64,000 bases of DNA, from contig CANQUI010000003.1 in the NCBI GenBank assembly GCA_947626995.1, positions 1-64,000 on the forward strand, written 5' to 3'. The notes under the pieces were generated by a model. That model saw only the letters and a program-made list of their open reading frames with translations. It had not been told where the DNA came from and made no database searches. Below, in pieces: positions 15,913-24,896 of the stretch; the stretch's first letter is position 1; each line of letters starts with the position of its first letter. A program made the position numbers and the translations under genes. The stretch comes from an uncultured Eisenbergiella sp. (lineage in GTDB: Bacteria > Bacillota > Clostridia > Lachnospirales > Lachnospiraceae).

Positions 15913-17073
15913 ATGGCGGAACAGAAAAGAGATTACTATGAGGTCCTTGGCGTAGATAAAAATGCCGATGACGCCGCTTTGAAAAAAGCATATCGGGTTC
16001 TGGCGAAGAAATATCATCCTGATATGAATCCCGGAAACAAAGAGGCGGAAAAGAAGTTTAAAGAAGCCTCGGAGGCTTACGCCGTGTTGAGCGATCCGGA
16101 GAAACGACGCCAGTACGATCAGTTCGGCCATGCTGCATTTGAGGGCGGCGCGGGAGGGGCCGGCGGCTTTGGCGGCTTCGATTTCAGCAGCGCCGATTTC
16201 AGCGATATTTTCGGCGATATCTTCGGCGACCTGTTTGGAGGAAGAGGGCGCAGCGGCGGCAGAAGCGGCCCCGTCAAAGGAGCGAACCTGCGGACCAGCG
16301 TCCGGATCACGTTCGAAGAGGCGGTCTTTGGTACGGAAAAGCAGATCGATCTGACGGTCAAAGAGGAATGTAAGACCTGCCACGGCACGGGAGCAAAACC
16401 CGGAACCAGTCCGGAGACCTGTTCGAAGTGCGGCGGCAAGGGGCAGGTGGTGTTCACACAGCAGTCCTTCTTCGGAACGGTCCGCAACGTGCAGACCTGT
16501 CCGGACTGTAACGGCACCGGAAAGGTCATTCGGGAAAAATGCGCAGATTGTCGCGGTACGGGCTATGTGCCGATGAAAAAGCGTTTTGCGGTGACGATTC
16601 CCGCCGGGATTGATAACGGACAGTGCAAGCGGCTGGCGGGGCAGGGCGAACCAGGCTCCAACGGCGGCCCCAGAGGCGATATACTGGTGGAAGTGATCGT
16701 AGGATCCCACCCGATCTTCCAGCGGCAGGATGTGAACATCTATTCCACCGTGCCGATTTCGTTCGCGGTGGCGGCGCTGGGCGGCGAGACCGTCATTGAT
16801 ACGGTGGACGGCAAGGTTGTCTACGACGTGAAAGCCGGAACCCAGACGGATACCAGAGTCCGCTTAAAAGGGAAAGGCGTGCCTTCCCTGCGCAACCCCG
16901 ATGTGCGGGGCGATCATTACGTAACCCTGGTGGTGCAGACGCCGGAGCGTCTTTCGGCCGAGGCCAGGGATCTGCTGCGCAGATTCGATGAGGAGACAGG
17001 CGACAGCCTGCATGCCGCGGACCGGGTCAACGGCGGCGACGCGCCGAAGAAAAAACGGGGCTTTTTTAAATAA
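15913..17073 (+). CDS. dnaJ: Chaperone protein DnaJ (Hsp40)
   Basis: A 386-residue type I J-protein that delivers substrates to DnaK and stimulates its ATPase. Domains in order: J domain (residues 1 to about 70, with the HPD tripeptide in KYHPDMNPG), Gly/Phe-rich linker (about 75-115), four CxxCxGxG-type zinc repeats ([32 protein letters not shown]), and two C-terminal beta domains. Last gene of the heat-shock operon. Confidence 0.98.
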   Translation: MAEQKRDYYEVLGVDKNADDAALKKAYRVLAKKYHPDMNPGNKEAEKKFKEASEAYAVLSDPEKRRQYDQFGHAAFEGGAGGAGGFGGFDFSSADFSDIFGDIFGDLFGGRGRSGGRSGPVKGANLRTSVRITFEEAVFGTEKQIDLTVKEECKTCHGTGAKPGTSPETCSKCGGKGQVVFTQQSFFGTVRNVQTCPDCNGTGKVIREKCADCRGTGYVPMKKRFAVTIPAGIDNGQCKRLAGQGEPGSNGGPRGDILVEVIVGSHPIFQRQDVNIYSTVPISFAVAALGGETVIDTVDGKVVYDVKAGTQTDTRVRLKGKGVPSLRNPDVRGDHYVTLVVQTPERLSAEARDLLRRFDEETGDSLHAADRVNGGDAPKKKRGFFK

Positions 17074-17087
17074 GCAAGCGAAACGGG

Positions 17088-17115
17088 AGCCGATGGCACA
17101 GCCACCGGCTCTTTC
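17088..17115 (+). terminator. terminator-like hairpin after dnaJ
   Basis: GAGCC-G-A-TGGC (17087-17096) pairs imperfectly with GCCACCGGCTC (17101-17111), followed by TTTCT. Probably ends the heat-shock operon. Confidence 0.55.
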
Positions 17116-17168
17116 TGGGAAGAAAAAGAAACGGCGCTTATGCTTTTTGCCGTGATGGGATTTTCACA

Positions 17169-17891
17169 ATGAAAACAGAAAAAGAATCCATGGGGCGGAA
17201 AACGAAACGGGTCGCCCTTTTGGCGTTTAAACGATCGATCCCGGTGATGGGGACATATCTCACGCTGGGGATCGGATTTGGAATGTTATTGGAGAAAAAC
17301 GGATACGGGGTATGGTGGGCGCTGGGAATGAGCGTCCTCATTTATGCGGGAGCGATGCAATACGTGGCGGTGGGGCTTTTGGCCTCCGGCGCGTCCGTTC
17401 TGACGGCGGCGTTTACCACCTTTACCGTGAATATCCGCCATTTTTTTTACGGGCTGTCCATGCTGGAGCGGTATCGGGATACGGGAAAAGCAAAGCCGTA
17501 CCTGTTCTTTTCCCTGACGGACGAGACGTATTCGCTGGTCTGTACCGAGGATACGCTGCAGGGTGCGGACCGGAAGAGATATTATGTGATTCTGTCGCTT
17601 CTCAATCAGTGCTATTGGATCTGCGGCGGCGTGGCCGGTTCCCTTTTGAGCGGCGCCGGCGCGTTTGATTCTGCGGGGATCGAATTTTCCATGACGGCCC
17701 TGTTTGTGACCGTGTTTTTGGAACAGTGGCTCAGCAGCGACGAGCATGTGCCCGCGTTGATGGGGATGGGAATTTCCGTCCTTTGCCTGTTTTTGTGCGG
17801 CGCGGAGTATTTTCTCATTCCCACGATGCTCCTTACGACCGTGGGACTGACGCTTTACCGAAGGCAAAAAAGGAAGGGGGAGACGCCATGA
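17169..17891 (+). CDS. azlC: AzlC family branched-chain amino acid exporter, large subunit
   Basis: A 240-residue membrane protein of the AzlC/YgaZ (LIV-E) family, with about 6-8 membrane segments and the family blocks YAGAMQYVAVGLL and NIRHFFYGLSM. AzlC works with the small AzlD subunit to export branched-chain amino acids and toxic analogues. The stop codon overlaps the start of azlD (ATGA at 17888-17891). The ribosome-binding site is weak. Confidence 0.92.
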   Translation: MKTEKESMGRKTKRVALLAFKRSIPVMGTYLTLGIGFGMLLEKNGYGVWWALGMSVLIYAGAMQYVAVGLLASGASVLTAAFTTFTVNIRHFFYGLSMLERYRDTGKAKPYLFFSLTDETYSLVCTEDTLQGADRKRYYVILSLLNQCYWICGGVAGSLLSGAGAFDSAGIEFSMTALFVTVFLEQWLSSDEHVPALMGMGISVLCLFLCGAEYFLIPTMLLTTVGLTLYRRQKRKGETP

Positions 17892-18217
17892 ATACGCAAC
17901 AGATCCACGCGCTGCTTCTGGTGGCGGTCATTGCGCTGGTGACGGCGGCGATCCGCTTTTTGCCGCTTTTGTTGTTTGGAAGGAAGGGAAAAACCTCTTC
18001 CTATCTTACCGATCTGGGGAATACGCTGCCCTACGCCATCATCGGGATGTTGGTGGTATACTGCCTAAAAGACGTGTCTTTTACCAAGCCTCCCCATGGA
18101 CTGCCGGAGGCAGCCTCCCTTGCGCTGGTGGCGTTCCTGCATCTTTGGAAGCGCAACACGCTGCTGAGTATTCTGGGAGGGACGCTGTTTTATATGCTGT
18201 TGATCCGGCTGGTGTAA
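17888..18217 (+). CDS. azlD: AzlD family branched-chain amino acid exporter, small subunit
   Basis: A 109-residue protein with three or four membrane segments; RFLPLLLF and LPYAIIGMLVVYCL are typical of AzlD/YgaH. The start ATG 17888 overlaps the azlC stop by four bases, with an AAGGGGGAG site inside azlC. It forms the two-component exporter with AzlC. No Lrp-type regulator is next to the pair. Confidence 0.92.
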   Translation: MNTQQIHALLLVAVIALVTAAIRFLPLLLFGRKGKTSSYLTDLGNTLPYAIIGMLVVYCLKDVSFTKPPHGLPEAASLALVAFLHLWKRNTLLSILGGTLFYMLLIRLV

Positions 18218-18244
18218 ACAAAACAGGGGAAGGATGGAAAATCC

Positions 18245-18273
18245 TTGCACCCGGTCTTTTTTCATGCTAAACT
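18245..18273 (+). promoter_or_regulatory. sigma-A promoter of prmA
   Basis: TTGCAC (18245-18250), 17-base spacer, TAAACT (18268-18273), 57 bases before prmA. Confidence 0.65.
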
Positions 18274-18329
18274 CTAACAATAGCCGGAAAAGGACGGCCA
18301 TACGCTGAGAGTAAGAGGAAGTGACGGTT

Positions 18330-19319
18330 ATGAAGTGGAAAAAATTCAGGATCAAAACCATTCCCGATGCGGAAGATATCATCATCAGCGCCTTGTATGA
18401 TCTTGGCCTGGAGGGGGCCCAGATCGAGGACAAGGTGCCGCTGACGGCGCTGGAGAAGGAGCAGATGTTTGTGGATATTCTGCCGGAGGGACCCGAAGAC
18501 GACGGGGTGGCCTATCTGAGTTTTTTTGTGGAGGAAGGGGACGACGGCGCGCTTTTTCTCAAAAAGGAGCAGGTGACGGAACAAAAAATCCTGTCCTGCG
18601 TACGGGAGGCGCTGGAGGAGCTGCGGGTGTTTTGCGAGATCGGCGAAGCAAGCATAGAGGTGGACGAGACGGAGGATATCGACTGGATCAACAACTGGAA
18701 GCAGTATTTCCATCAGTTTTCGATTGACGATCTGCTGATCATCCCCTCCTGGGAGACCGTAAAAACGGAGGATGCGGGGAAAAAGGTGCTGCACATTGAT
18801 CCCGGCACGGCGTTTGGCACGGGCATGCACGAGACCACCCAGCTGTGTATCCGTCAGCTGAAAAAATACGTTACGCCCCGGACCCGGCTTTTGGATGTGG
18901 GAACGGGAAGCGGCATCCTGTCCATCGTCGCGCTGCTGTACGGGGCAGAGTACGCGATGGGTACGGATCTGGATCCCTGCAGCAGGGACGCGGTGGCGGA
19001 CAATATGCGCAGCAACGGAATACGCCCGGAGCAGTTTGAAATGATGATCGGCAATCTCATCACGGATCCCGCTATACAGGACGCGGTGGGGTATGAAAAA
19101 TACGACATTGTGGCGGCCAATATTCTGGCGGATGTGCTGGTATCCTTAACGCCGGTGATCGTACGCCAGATGAAGCCCGGCGCGGTTTATATCACGTCCG
19201 GGATCATCGACGAGAAGGAGCAGACCGTTGCAGACGCCATCAGGGCGGCGGGGCTGGAACCGGTGGAGGTGACCCGACAGGGCGAATGGGTCAGCATAAC
19301 CGCAAGAAAGAGAGCGTGA
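18330..19319 (+). CDS. prmA: Ribosomal protein L11 methyltransferase PrmA
   Basis: A 329-residue SAM-dependent enzyme that trimethylates ribosomal protein L11. The N-terminal L11-binding region ends with the WINNWKQYF block; the Rossmann methyltransferase domain carries DPGTAFGTGMHETT, the SAM loop LLDVGTGSGIL and NILADVL. ATG 18330 is chosen over GTG 18321, because AGAGGAAG (18314-18321) is well spaced only from the ATG. rsmE follows 11 bases later. Confidence 0.95.
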   Translation: MKWKKFRIKTIPDAEDIIISALYDLGLEGAQIEDKVPLTALEKEQMFVDILPEGPEDDGVAYLSFFVEEGDDGALFLKKEQVTEQKILSCVREALEELRVFCEIGEASIEVDETEDIDWINNWKQYFHQFSIDDLLIIPSWETVKTEDAGKKVLHIDPGTAFGTGMHETTQLCIRQLKKYVTPRTRLLDVGTGSGILSIVALLYGAEYAMGTDLDPCSRDAVADNMRSNGIRPEQFEMMIGNLITDPAIQDAVGYEKYDIVAANILADVLVSLTPVIVRQMKPGAVYITSGIIDEKEQTVADAIRAAGLEPVEVTRQGEWVSITARKRA

Positions 19320-19330
19320 AAGGAAACGGG

Positions 19331-20071
19331 ATGTACCAGTTTTTTGTCAGTCCCTCCCAGATACAGGGGAACCGCATCGTGATCGCAGGAGACGATGTGA
19401 ATCATATCCGGAATGTGCTGCGTATGAAACCCGGAGAGGAAATCGCCGTATCCAACGGCGTGGACGGCAGAGAATACCGGTGCAGGATTGAAACAATCAG
19501 CGGGAAGGAAATCGTCTGCTCGCTTTGTTTTATCCGGGAAGCCGGGGTGGAGCTGCCCGTGCAGGTGACGTTGTTTCAGGCGCTGCCCAAAGCGGATAAA
19601 ATGGAATGGATCGTGCAAAAGGCAGTGGAGCTGGGCGTCTATGGCGTGGTGCCGGTGGAGACGAAACGCTGTGTGACAAAGCTGGACGCCAAAAAGGCCG
19701 GTGCCAAAACCGCGCGCTGGCAGGCCATCGCGGAAGCGGCCGCAAAGCAGAGCAAACGCCGCATCATACCGCAGATCAGCGCGCCCTGCTCTTTTGCCGG
19801 GGCCCTACAGCAGGCGGCCGGAATGGACGTCAGGCTGATTCCCTACGAGTTGGCCGAAGGGATGGAAAAGACCCGGGAGCTGTTTGCCGGCATTGGGACA
19901 GGGTGTCGGGTCGCCGTGTTCATCGGCCCCGAGGGCGGCTTTGCGCCGGAAGAGATCGAGCTGGCAAAGGAGACCGGTTTTTCGCCGGTCACGTTGGGGA
20001 AACGGATCCTGCGTACGGAGACGGCGGGCATGGTGGTGCTGGCCTGGCTCGGATACCTTTTGGAGCCGTGA
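19331..20071 (+). CDS. rsmE: 16S rRNA (uracil-1498-N3) methyltransferase RsmE
   Basis: A 246-residue SPOUT-fold enzyme that methylates N3 of U1498 in 16S rRNA. It has an N-terminal PUA-like domain (HIRNVLRMKPGEEI) and the knotted C-terminal domain with QALPKADKMEWIVQKAVELGV in part, FIGPEGGF and LGKRILRTETA. Start ATG 19331 follows AAAGGAAACGGG; the prmA-rsmE pairing is conserved in Firmicutes. Confidence 0.96.
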   Translation: MYQFFVSPSQIQGNRIVIAGDDVNHIRNVLRMKPGEEIAVSNGVDGREYRCRIETISGKEIVCSLCFIREAGVELPVQVTLFQALPKADKMEWIVQKAVELGVYGVVPVETKRCVTKLDAKKAGAKTARWQAIAEAAAKQSKRRIIPQISAPCSFAGALQQAAGMDVRLIPYELAEGMEKTRELFAGIGTGCRVAVFIGPEGGFAPEEIELAKETGFSPVTLGKRILRTETAGMVVLAWLGYLLEP

Positions 20072-20228
20072 CCGAAAAGCCGCCGCGCAGCGTTTGAAAC
20101 GGTGTGACCCTGCGGCCAATTCCGGCATATCATATACAAGAAGATTTTTTTCATCCGGCTGCGCGGGAACGAAGTAAGGTTCCAAAGACCGGAATCTTCA
20201 TACGATTTAGAAAAAGTAGGTGAAAGGT

Positions 20229-21389
20229 ATGAACTGTTATCTGGACAATTCGGCCACCACCCGCTGCTTTGACAGCGTGGCAAAGCTGATGACCAGAATC
20301 ATGTGCGGGGATTACGGGAATCCCTCCAGCCTGCACCGCAAGGGGGTACAGGCGGAGTCCTATCTCCGATATGCAAAAGAAGTGATTGCAAAGAGCATGA
20401 AGGTGGAGCCGAAGGAGATTTTCTTTACGTCCGGCGGGACGGAGTCGGATAATCTGGCGCTGCGCGGCGCGGCCTACGCCAACTGCCGCCGGGGAAGACA
20501 TCTGATCACCACCGTCATCGAGCATCCGGCGGTGCGAACGACCATGCAGTATTTGCAGGAACAGGGGTTTGAGGTGACCTATCTGCCCGTGGATTCCTGC
20601 GGCAGACTGCGGCTGGAGGATCTGGAAAAGGCGCTGCGGCCGGATACGATCCTGGTGTCCGTGATGTATGTCAACAATGAGATCGGCTCCGTACAGCCCC
20701 TTGCGCAGATCGGAGAGCTGCTGCGCCGTTACAATCCCCAGATCCTGTTCCACGTGGATGCGGTGCAGGGATATGGGAAGTTCCGTATTTATCCGAAACG
20801 GATCGGGGTCGACATGCTGTCCGTTTCCGCACATAAAATCCATGGTCCCAAGGGCGTCGGTTTTCTCTATGTGGGACAGCGCGTGAAGATCCGCCCGATC
20901 CTGTTCGGCGGAGGCCAGCAGGGAGGACTTCGATCCGGCACGGAGAACGTGCCCGGGATCGCCGGTATGGCAAAAGCGACAGAGGAGATTTACCGGAATC
21001 TGGAAGAGGACGTGGACCGGCTTTACGCCCTGCGGCAGAGATTTCTGGAGGGATTGGCGCGAATAGACGGCGTATCCGTAAACGGTCCCGGGGGAAGGGA
21101 CTGCGCGCCTCATATCGTGAGCGCTTCCATTGAAGGAGTGCGCAGCGAGGTGCTGCTGCATGCGCTGGAAGAAAAAGGAATCTATGTTTCGGCGGGGAGC
21201 GCCTGCGCCTCCCACCATCCGGATACGGCGGGCTCCGCTACGCTGCGGGCCATCGGTCTGAAAAAAGAACTGCTTTCCTCTACGATCCGGTTCAGTTTTT
21301 CCGTGTTTACGACGGAAGAAGAAATCGAATACACGCTGCAGGCGTTGTATGAACTGATACCGGTTCTGCGCAGGTTCAGCAGAAGGTAA
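20229..21389 (+). CDS. Cysteine desulfurase (NifS/NifZ-like)
   Basis: A 386-residue PLP enzyme that removes sulfur from cysteine as a protein persulfide. It starts MNCYLDNSATT; the PLP Lys is K203 in SVSAHKIHGPKG, and the persulfide Cys is C326 in SAGSACASHH. Its position just before thiI matches the Bacillus NifZ-ThiI pair, so it most likely feeds sulfur to tRNA 4-thiouridine (and possibly thiamine) rather than to Fe-S clusters. ATG 20229 is the conserved family start; GTG 20220 is less likely. A terminator separates it from thiI, yet thiI has its own promoter. Confidence 0.92.
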   Translation: MNCYLDNSATTRCFDSVAKLMTRIMCGDYGNPSSLHRKGVQAESYLRYAKEVIAKSMKVEPKEIFFTSGGTESDNLALRGAAYANCRRGRHLITTVIEHPAVRTTMQYLQEQGFEVTYLPVDSCGRLRLEDLEKALRPDTILVSVMYVNNEIGSVQPLAQIGELLRRYNPQILFHVDAVQGYGKFRIYPKRIGVDMLSVSAHKIHGPKGVGFLYVGQRVKIRPILFGGGQQGGLRSGTENVPGIAGMAKATEEIYRNLEEDVDRLYALRQRFLEGLARIDGVSVNGPGGRDCAPHIVSASIEGVRSEVLLHALEEKGIYVSAGSACASHHPDTAGSATLRAIGLKKELLSSTIRFSFSVFTTEEEIEYTLQALYELIPVLRRFSRR

Positions 21390-21434
21390 GAAAAAAGACG
21401 GGGAAGAAGCGCACGCTTTTTCCCCGTCTTTTTT
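21390..21434 (+). terminator. Rho-independent terminator after cysteine desulfurase
   Basis: AAAAGACGGGGAA (about 21393-21405) pairs with TTCCCCGTCTTTT (about 21420-21432), ending in TTTTTT. Flanking A-tract makes it potentially active in both directions. Confidence 0.9.
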
Positions 21435-21481
21435 CGTCAGGGCCGCGGCATCGTTTTGCGCAAAAGACTGATTTTGTAGTT

Positions 21482-21508
21482 TTGCACAAGACAAAATCGT
21501 GTTATAAT
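21482..21508 (+). promoter_or_regulatory. probable promoter of thiI
   Basis: A consensus TATAAT (21503-21508) is preceded by TTGCAC (21482-21487) at a short 15-base spacing. The good -10 makes a promoter likely despite the spacing. Confidence 0.55.
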
Positions 21509-21577
21509 GAACCATCAGGAGCGCCGAAACGGCGCAAAACGCAGGAGACGATATGGTTGACGAAGGTTGGTGGCAGG

Positions 21578-22759
21578 ATGTTTAAGGCATTTTTGATTAA
21601 ATTTGCGGAGATCGGCGTGAAGGGAAATAACCGGGATCTGTTTGAGGCGGCCCTGGCGCAGCAGATCAAGTATGCGCTCCGGCGCTGCGAGGGCAGTTTT
21701 TCTGTCCGCCGCAACCGGGGACGGATCTATATTGACGCGCTGTCGGAGTTTGATTTTGAAGAAACGGTGGAAAATCTGAAGACCGTGTGCGGCATTGCCT
21801 CGATCTGTCCCATGGTGCAGTCGGAGGACGAAGGGGTGGAGCAGCTTTGCCGGGACGTAGTCGCCTATGTGGACGATCAGTATCCGGACAAGCATTTCAC
21901 CTTTAAGGTAAACGCCCGGAGGGCGCAGAAGAACTATCCGTTGACCTCTATGGAGATCAACGCCCTGGTAGGAGAAAAGCTCCTGGAAGCGTTCCCCGAT
22001 CTGCAGGTGGACGTGCATGAGCCCGATGTGATGATTCATGTGGAGGTGCGGGAAAAAATTTATTTATATTCCACGGAGATCCCGGGCCCCGGAGGGATGC
22101 CGGTGGGTACCAACGGAAAGGCGATGCTTCTGCTGTCCGGCGGCATTGATTCCCCGGTGGCGGGCTATATGGTGGCCAAGCGCGGCGTGAAGATCGACGC
22201 CGTCTATTTTCACGCGCCGCCCTATACCAGCGACCGCGCCAAACAAAAGGTGGTGGATCTGGCAAGGCTGGTGGCGCGTTACAGCGGCCCGATCTATCTG
22301 TACGTGGTCAACTTTACCGATATTCAAATGGCGATTTATGAAAAATGTCCGCACGATGAGCTGACGATCATCATGCGCCGGTATATGATGCGCATTGCGG
22401 AGCAGCTCGCAAAAAAAACGGACTGTCTCGGACTGGTCACGGGGGAGAGTATCGGTCAGGTGGCCAGCCAGACCATGCAGTCGCTGGCGGTGACCAACGA
22501 GGTATGCGCCATGCCGGTATATCGGCCCTGCATCGGGCTGGATAAGCAGGAGATTGTGGAAATCGCAGAAAAGATCGGCACTTATGAAACGTCGATTCTT
22601 CCGTTTGAGGACTGCTGTACGATTTTCGTGGCGAAGCACCCGGTGACCAAACCGAATCCGGGCGTCATCAGACGGCATGAGGAAAATCTGAAAGACGTCA
22701 TCGACGAACTTTTCCAAAAGGCGGTAGAGACGGCGGAACAGATCGTGGTAGAGGCGTGA
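21578..22759 (+). CDS. thiI: tRNA 4-thiouridine synthase ThiI
   Basis: A 393-residue ATP-pyrophosphatase-type enzyme that adenylates U8 of tRNA for sulfur insertion. Domains: ferredoxin-like region and THUMP RNA-binding domain (about residues 1-165), then the PP-loop SGGIDSP (residues 187-193) and the AANH-fold domain. It lacks the C-terminal rhodanese domain of the E. coli enzyme, as usual in Firmicutes, where the neighbouring desulfurase supplies persulfide directly. ATG 21578 is chosen by homology (MFKAFLIKFAEIGVKG); the ribosome-binding site is poor. Confidence 0.95.
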   Translation: MFKAFLIKFAEIGVKGNNRDLFEAALAQQIKYALRRCEGSFSVRRNRGRIYIDALSEFDFEETVENLKTVCGIASICPMVQSEDEGVEQLCRDVVAYVDDQYPDKHFTFKVNARRAQKNYPLTSMEINALVGEKLLEAFPDLQVDVHEPDVMIHVEVREKIYLYSTEIPGPGGMPVGTNGKAMLLLSGGIDSPVAGYMVAKRGVKIDAVYFHAPPYTSDRAKQKVVDLARLVARYSGPIYLYVVNFTDIQMAIYEKCPHDELTIIMRRYMMRIAEQLAKKTDCLGLVTGESIGQVASQTMQSLAVTNEVCAMPVYRPCIGLDKQEIVEIAEKIGTYETSILPFEDCCTIFVAKHPVTKPNPGVIRRHEENLKDVIDELFQKAVETAEQIVVEA

Positions 22760-22778
22760 ACAAAGGCCGGACATAAAA

Positions 22779-22823
22779 AGAGACTGGATCTTTTCTCCCC
22801 CAAAGGAGAAAATTCCAATCTCT
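22779..22823. terminator. long imperfect stem between convergent thiI and HPr-like gene
   Basis: AGAGACTGGATCTTTTCTCC (22779-22798) pairs with GGAGAAAATTCCAATCTCT (22805-22823) with a few mismatches. It sits at the end of thiI, facing the convergent gene, and probably stops transcription from both sides. Confidence 0.65.
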
Positions 22824-22850
22824 GTCCGTGATCCGTTATATTGTGAGAAA

Positions 22851-22878
22851 GGAAACGCGGACAGGGGTCCGCGCCTGG
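22851..22878 (-). terminator. terminator of the HPr-like gene
   Basis: On the - strand, CGCGGAC, a CCCCT loop and GTCCGCG are followed by TTTCCTTTC. It directly follows the stop codon of the HPr-like gene. Confidence 0.6.
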
Positions 22879-22880
22879 CC

Positions 22881-23111
22881 TCAGATCATGTAGGCTTTCA
22901 GGACTTCCAGAACCGCGTCCACATTTTCTTCCACGTGAATGTTCAGATCAATGGGTTTGGAGAGATCGAGACTGAAAATGCCCATGATGGATTTTGCGTC
23001 GATGACATATCTGCCCGATACCAGATCAAAATCGTAGTCGAACTTGTTGATATCATTCACGAATGATTTGACTTTATCGATAGAGTTTAACGAAATCTGT
23101 ACGGTTCTCAT
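22881..23111 (-). CDS. HPr-fold protein lacking the phospho-histidine
   Basis: A 76-residue protein with the HPr fold. The regulatory serine region is well kept (DAKSIMGIFSLDLSKPIDL, equivalent to the Ser46 block KSIMGVMSLG of PTS HPr), but the active-site loop that normally reads GIHARPA is DKVKSFV, so the His15 phosphorylated by Enzyme I is absent. It cannot carry phosphate for sugar uptake; like Bacillus Crh it might instead serve as a Ser-phosphorylated regulator of HPr kinase and CcpA. A true HPr is at 56480-56743. Strong AAAGGAGG site on the - strand before the ATG. Confidence 0.85.
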   Translation of the reverse strand: MRTVQISLNSIDKVKSFVNDINKFDYDFDLVSGRYVIDAKSIMGIFSLDLSKPIDLNIHVEENVDAVLEVLKAYMI

Positions 23112-23223
23112 CGCTCATACCTCCTTTACTTCCTATGGCTTCTGCCTGGCTCCTGCCATTATCTTAGCAATAGTAAAAGCAAAAGTCAATGAATAAAGGT
23201 GACAAATATTTATGGGGTGTCGT

Positions 23224-24549
23224 ATGAAAAGTATCGCATTACATAATCTGGGCTGCAAGGTAAACGCTTACGAAATGGAAGTTATGCAACAAAAATTTCT
23301 GGAAAGCGGATATAAAATTGTGCCTTTTGATTCGCCCGCGGACATCTATCTGATCAATACCTGTACGGTCACCAATATTGCCGACCGCAAAAGCCGTCAG
23401 ATGCTTCATCGCGCCCGGCGCCTCAATCCCGGCGCGGTGGTAGTGGCGGTGGGCTGCTATGTGCAAAGCGACCCGCTTCGGGTACAAAGGGACGACGGCG
23501 TGGATCTGGCGGTGGGAAACGACCGCAAGGGCGATATTGTCCGGATTGTGGAAGCGTTTTTAAAGGACCGGACCCTAAAGAGCCGGGTGACGGATATCGC
23601 CGGCGTACGCGAGTATGAACCCCTCTGTCTGACCGGGACGGCGGACCATACCCGGGCCTACATTAAGATCCAGGACGGCTGCAACCAGTTTTGTTCCTAC
23701 TGTATCATTCCCTACGCCCGGGGGCGGGTCAGGAGCCGCAGCCCGCAGGATGTGCTGCAGGAAGTTTCCGCCCTTGCAAAAAAAGGGTATCGCGAAGTGG
23801 TGCTGACCGGGATTCATCTAAGCTCCTACGGAATGGATTTCGACGGGGACGCCGGCGGCGCACATCTGCTTAAACTGATCGAGGAAATTGCAAAGGTGGA
23901 CGGGATTGGGAGGATCCGGCTGGGCTCCCTGGAGCCCCGCATTATAACGGAGGAATTTGCGGCGCGTCTTGCGGCCGTCCCCCGGGTCTGCCCGCATTTT
24001 CACCTTTCCCTGCAAAGCGGCTGCGATGAAACGCTCCGGCGGATGAATAGAAAGTATACCACGGCGGAATACTATGAAAAGGTCAGCCTTTTACGCCGTT
24101 ATTTTGAGGACCCGGCCATTACCACGGATGTGATTGTGGGATTTCCGGGAGAAACGCAGGAAGAATTTGAACAGACGCGGGCTTTTCTGGAACGGGTCCG
24201 GTTTTTTGAAATGCACATTTTCAAATATTCCCGCAGAAAGGGGACGGCGGCGGACCGGCTGCCGGGACAGCTGACGGAAAGGGAGAAACAGGAGCGGAGC
24301 GCCGTGCTGCTTGCGCTGGAAAAAGAGCAGTCACGGCAGTACCGGGAGTCCTACATAGGGAAGGAAACGGAGCTTCTTTTGGAGGAAGAGCGGCAGATCG
24401 ACGGAGACGGTTACTGGCTGGGCCATACCAAAAACTATATAAAGGGAGCGGTCAGGGCAGACCGGGGGATGTATGCCAATCTTCTGGTAACGGGAAAGGC
24501 GGTCAAACTGGCGGACGAGGAGATCCTGCTGATTCGGCCGACAGAATAA
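23224..24549 (+). CDS. mtaB: tRNA t6A37 methylthiotransferase MtaB
   Basis: A 441-residue radical-SAM enzyme that converts t6A37 to ms2t6A in tRNAs reading ANN codons. Domains: N-terminal methylthiotransferase domain with cluster cysteines (LGCKVNAYE, NTCTVTN, VGCYVQ), radical SAM core with C153-x3-C157-x2-C160, and a C-terminal TRAM domain. ATG 23224 is preferred over ATG 23212 for its match to homologs (MKSIALHNLGCK). It belongs to the dnaJ-prmA-rsmE-mtaB gene order known from Bacillus. Confidence 0.94.
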   Translation: MKSIALHNLGCKVNAYEMEVMQQKFLESGYKIVPFDSPADIYLINTCTVTNIADRKSRQMLHRARRLNPGAVVVAVGCYVQSDPLRVQRDDGVDLAVGNDRKGDIVRIVEAFLKDRTLKSRVTDIAGVREYEPLCLTGTADHTRAYIKIQDGCNQFCSYCIIPYARGRVRSRSPQDVLQEVSALAKKGYREVVLTGIHLSSYGMDFDGDAGGAHLLKLIEEIAKVDGIGRIRLGSLEPRIITEEFAARLAAVPRVCPHFHLSLQSGCDETLRRMNRKYTTAEYYEKVSLLRRYFEDPAITTDVIVGFPGETQEEFEQTRAFLERVRFFEMHIFKYSRRKGTAADRLPGQLTEREKQERSAVLLALEKEQSRQYRESYIGKETELLLEEERQIDGDGYWLGHTKNYIKGAVRADRGMYANLLVTGKAVKLADEEILLIRPTE

Positions 24550-24551
24550 CG

Positions 24552-24580
24552 TTGAATTTTTTCCCAAAGTGGGGTAAGAT
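24552..24580 (+). promoter_or_regulatory. probable promoter of the ireB-ruvX unit
   Basis: TTGAAT (24552-24557), 17-base spacer, TAAGAT (24575-24580), just after the mtaB stop and 43 bases before ireB. Confidence 0.6.
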
Positions 24581-24622
24581 AAAGATAGCAGTGCCGGACA
24601 ACATGGGCAGAGGGTGAAAAAC

Positions 24623-24886
24623 ATGACGGATTTGGGCAACACACAGTATTTTAAGGTGGATATCGAGCCGGAGAACGGCGTGAAGGTCATTCTGGAGGCG
24701 GTATATGAGGCGCTTTCCGAAAAAGGATACAATCCGGTGAATCAGATCGTAGGTTATATCATGTCCGGGGATCCCACCTACATTACCAGCCATAAGAACG
24801 CCAGAGGGCTGATTATGCGTGTGGAGCGGGACGAGCTGGTAGAGGAGATGCTCAAGGAATATATCCGGAGCAATCACTGGAAGTAG
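24623..24886 (+). CDS. ireB: IreB family regulatory phosphoprotein
   Basis: An 87-residue protein of the IreB/DUF965 (YrzL) family. In Enterococcus, IreB is phosphorylated on N-terminal threonines by the PASTA kinase IreK and affects cephalosporin tolerance. The conserved stretches [20 protein letters not shown] and [13 protein letters not shown] are present, and a Thr lies near the N-terminus. ATG 24623 is preferred to GTG 24614. It is followed by ruvX and a DUF1292 gene, the same trio as yrzL-yrrK-yrzB in Bacillus. Confidence 0.92.
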   Translation: MTDLGNTQYFKVDIEPENGVKVILEAVYEALSEKGYNPVNQIVGYIMSGDPTYITSHKNARGLIMRVERDELVEEMLKEYIRSNHWK

Positions 24887-24896
24887 GGGAAATCAA

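Noticed and set aside
20151..21515. 454-codon open frame on the - strand across the cysteine desulfurase
   Set aside because: Antisense to a gene with all catalytic residues in place; composition is that of a shadow frame in GC-rich DNA.
21482..21577. N-terminal extension of ThiI starting at 21482
   Set aside because: The extension overlaps the TATAAT promoter hexamer and has no match to the family N-terminus; ATG 21578 gives the conserved start.
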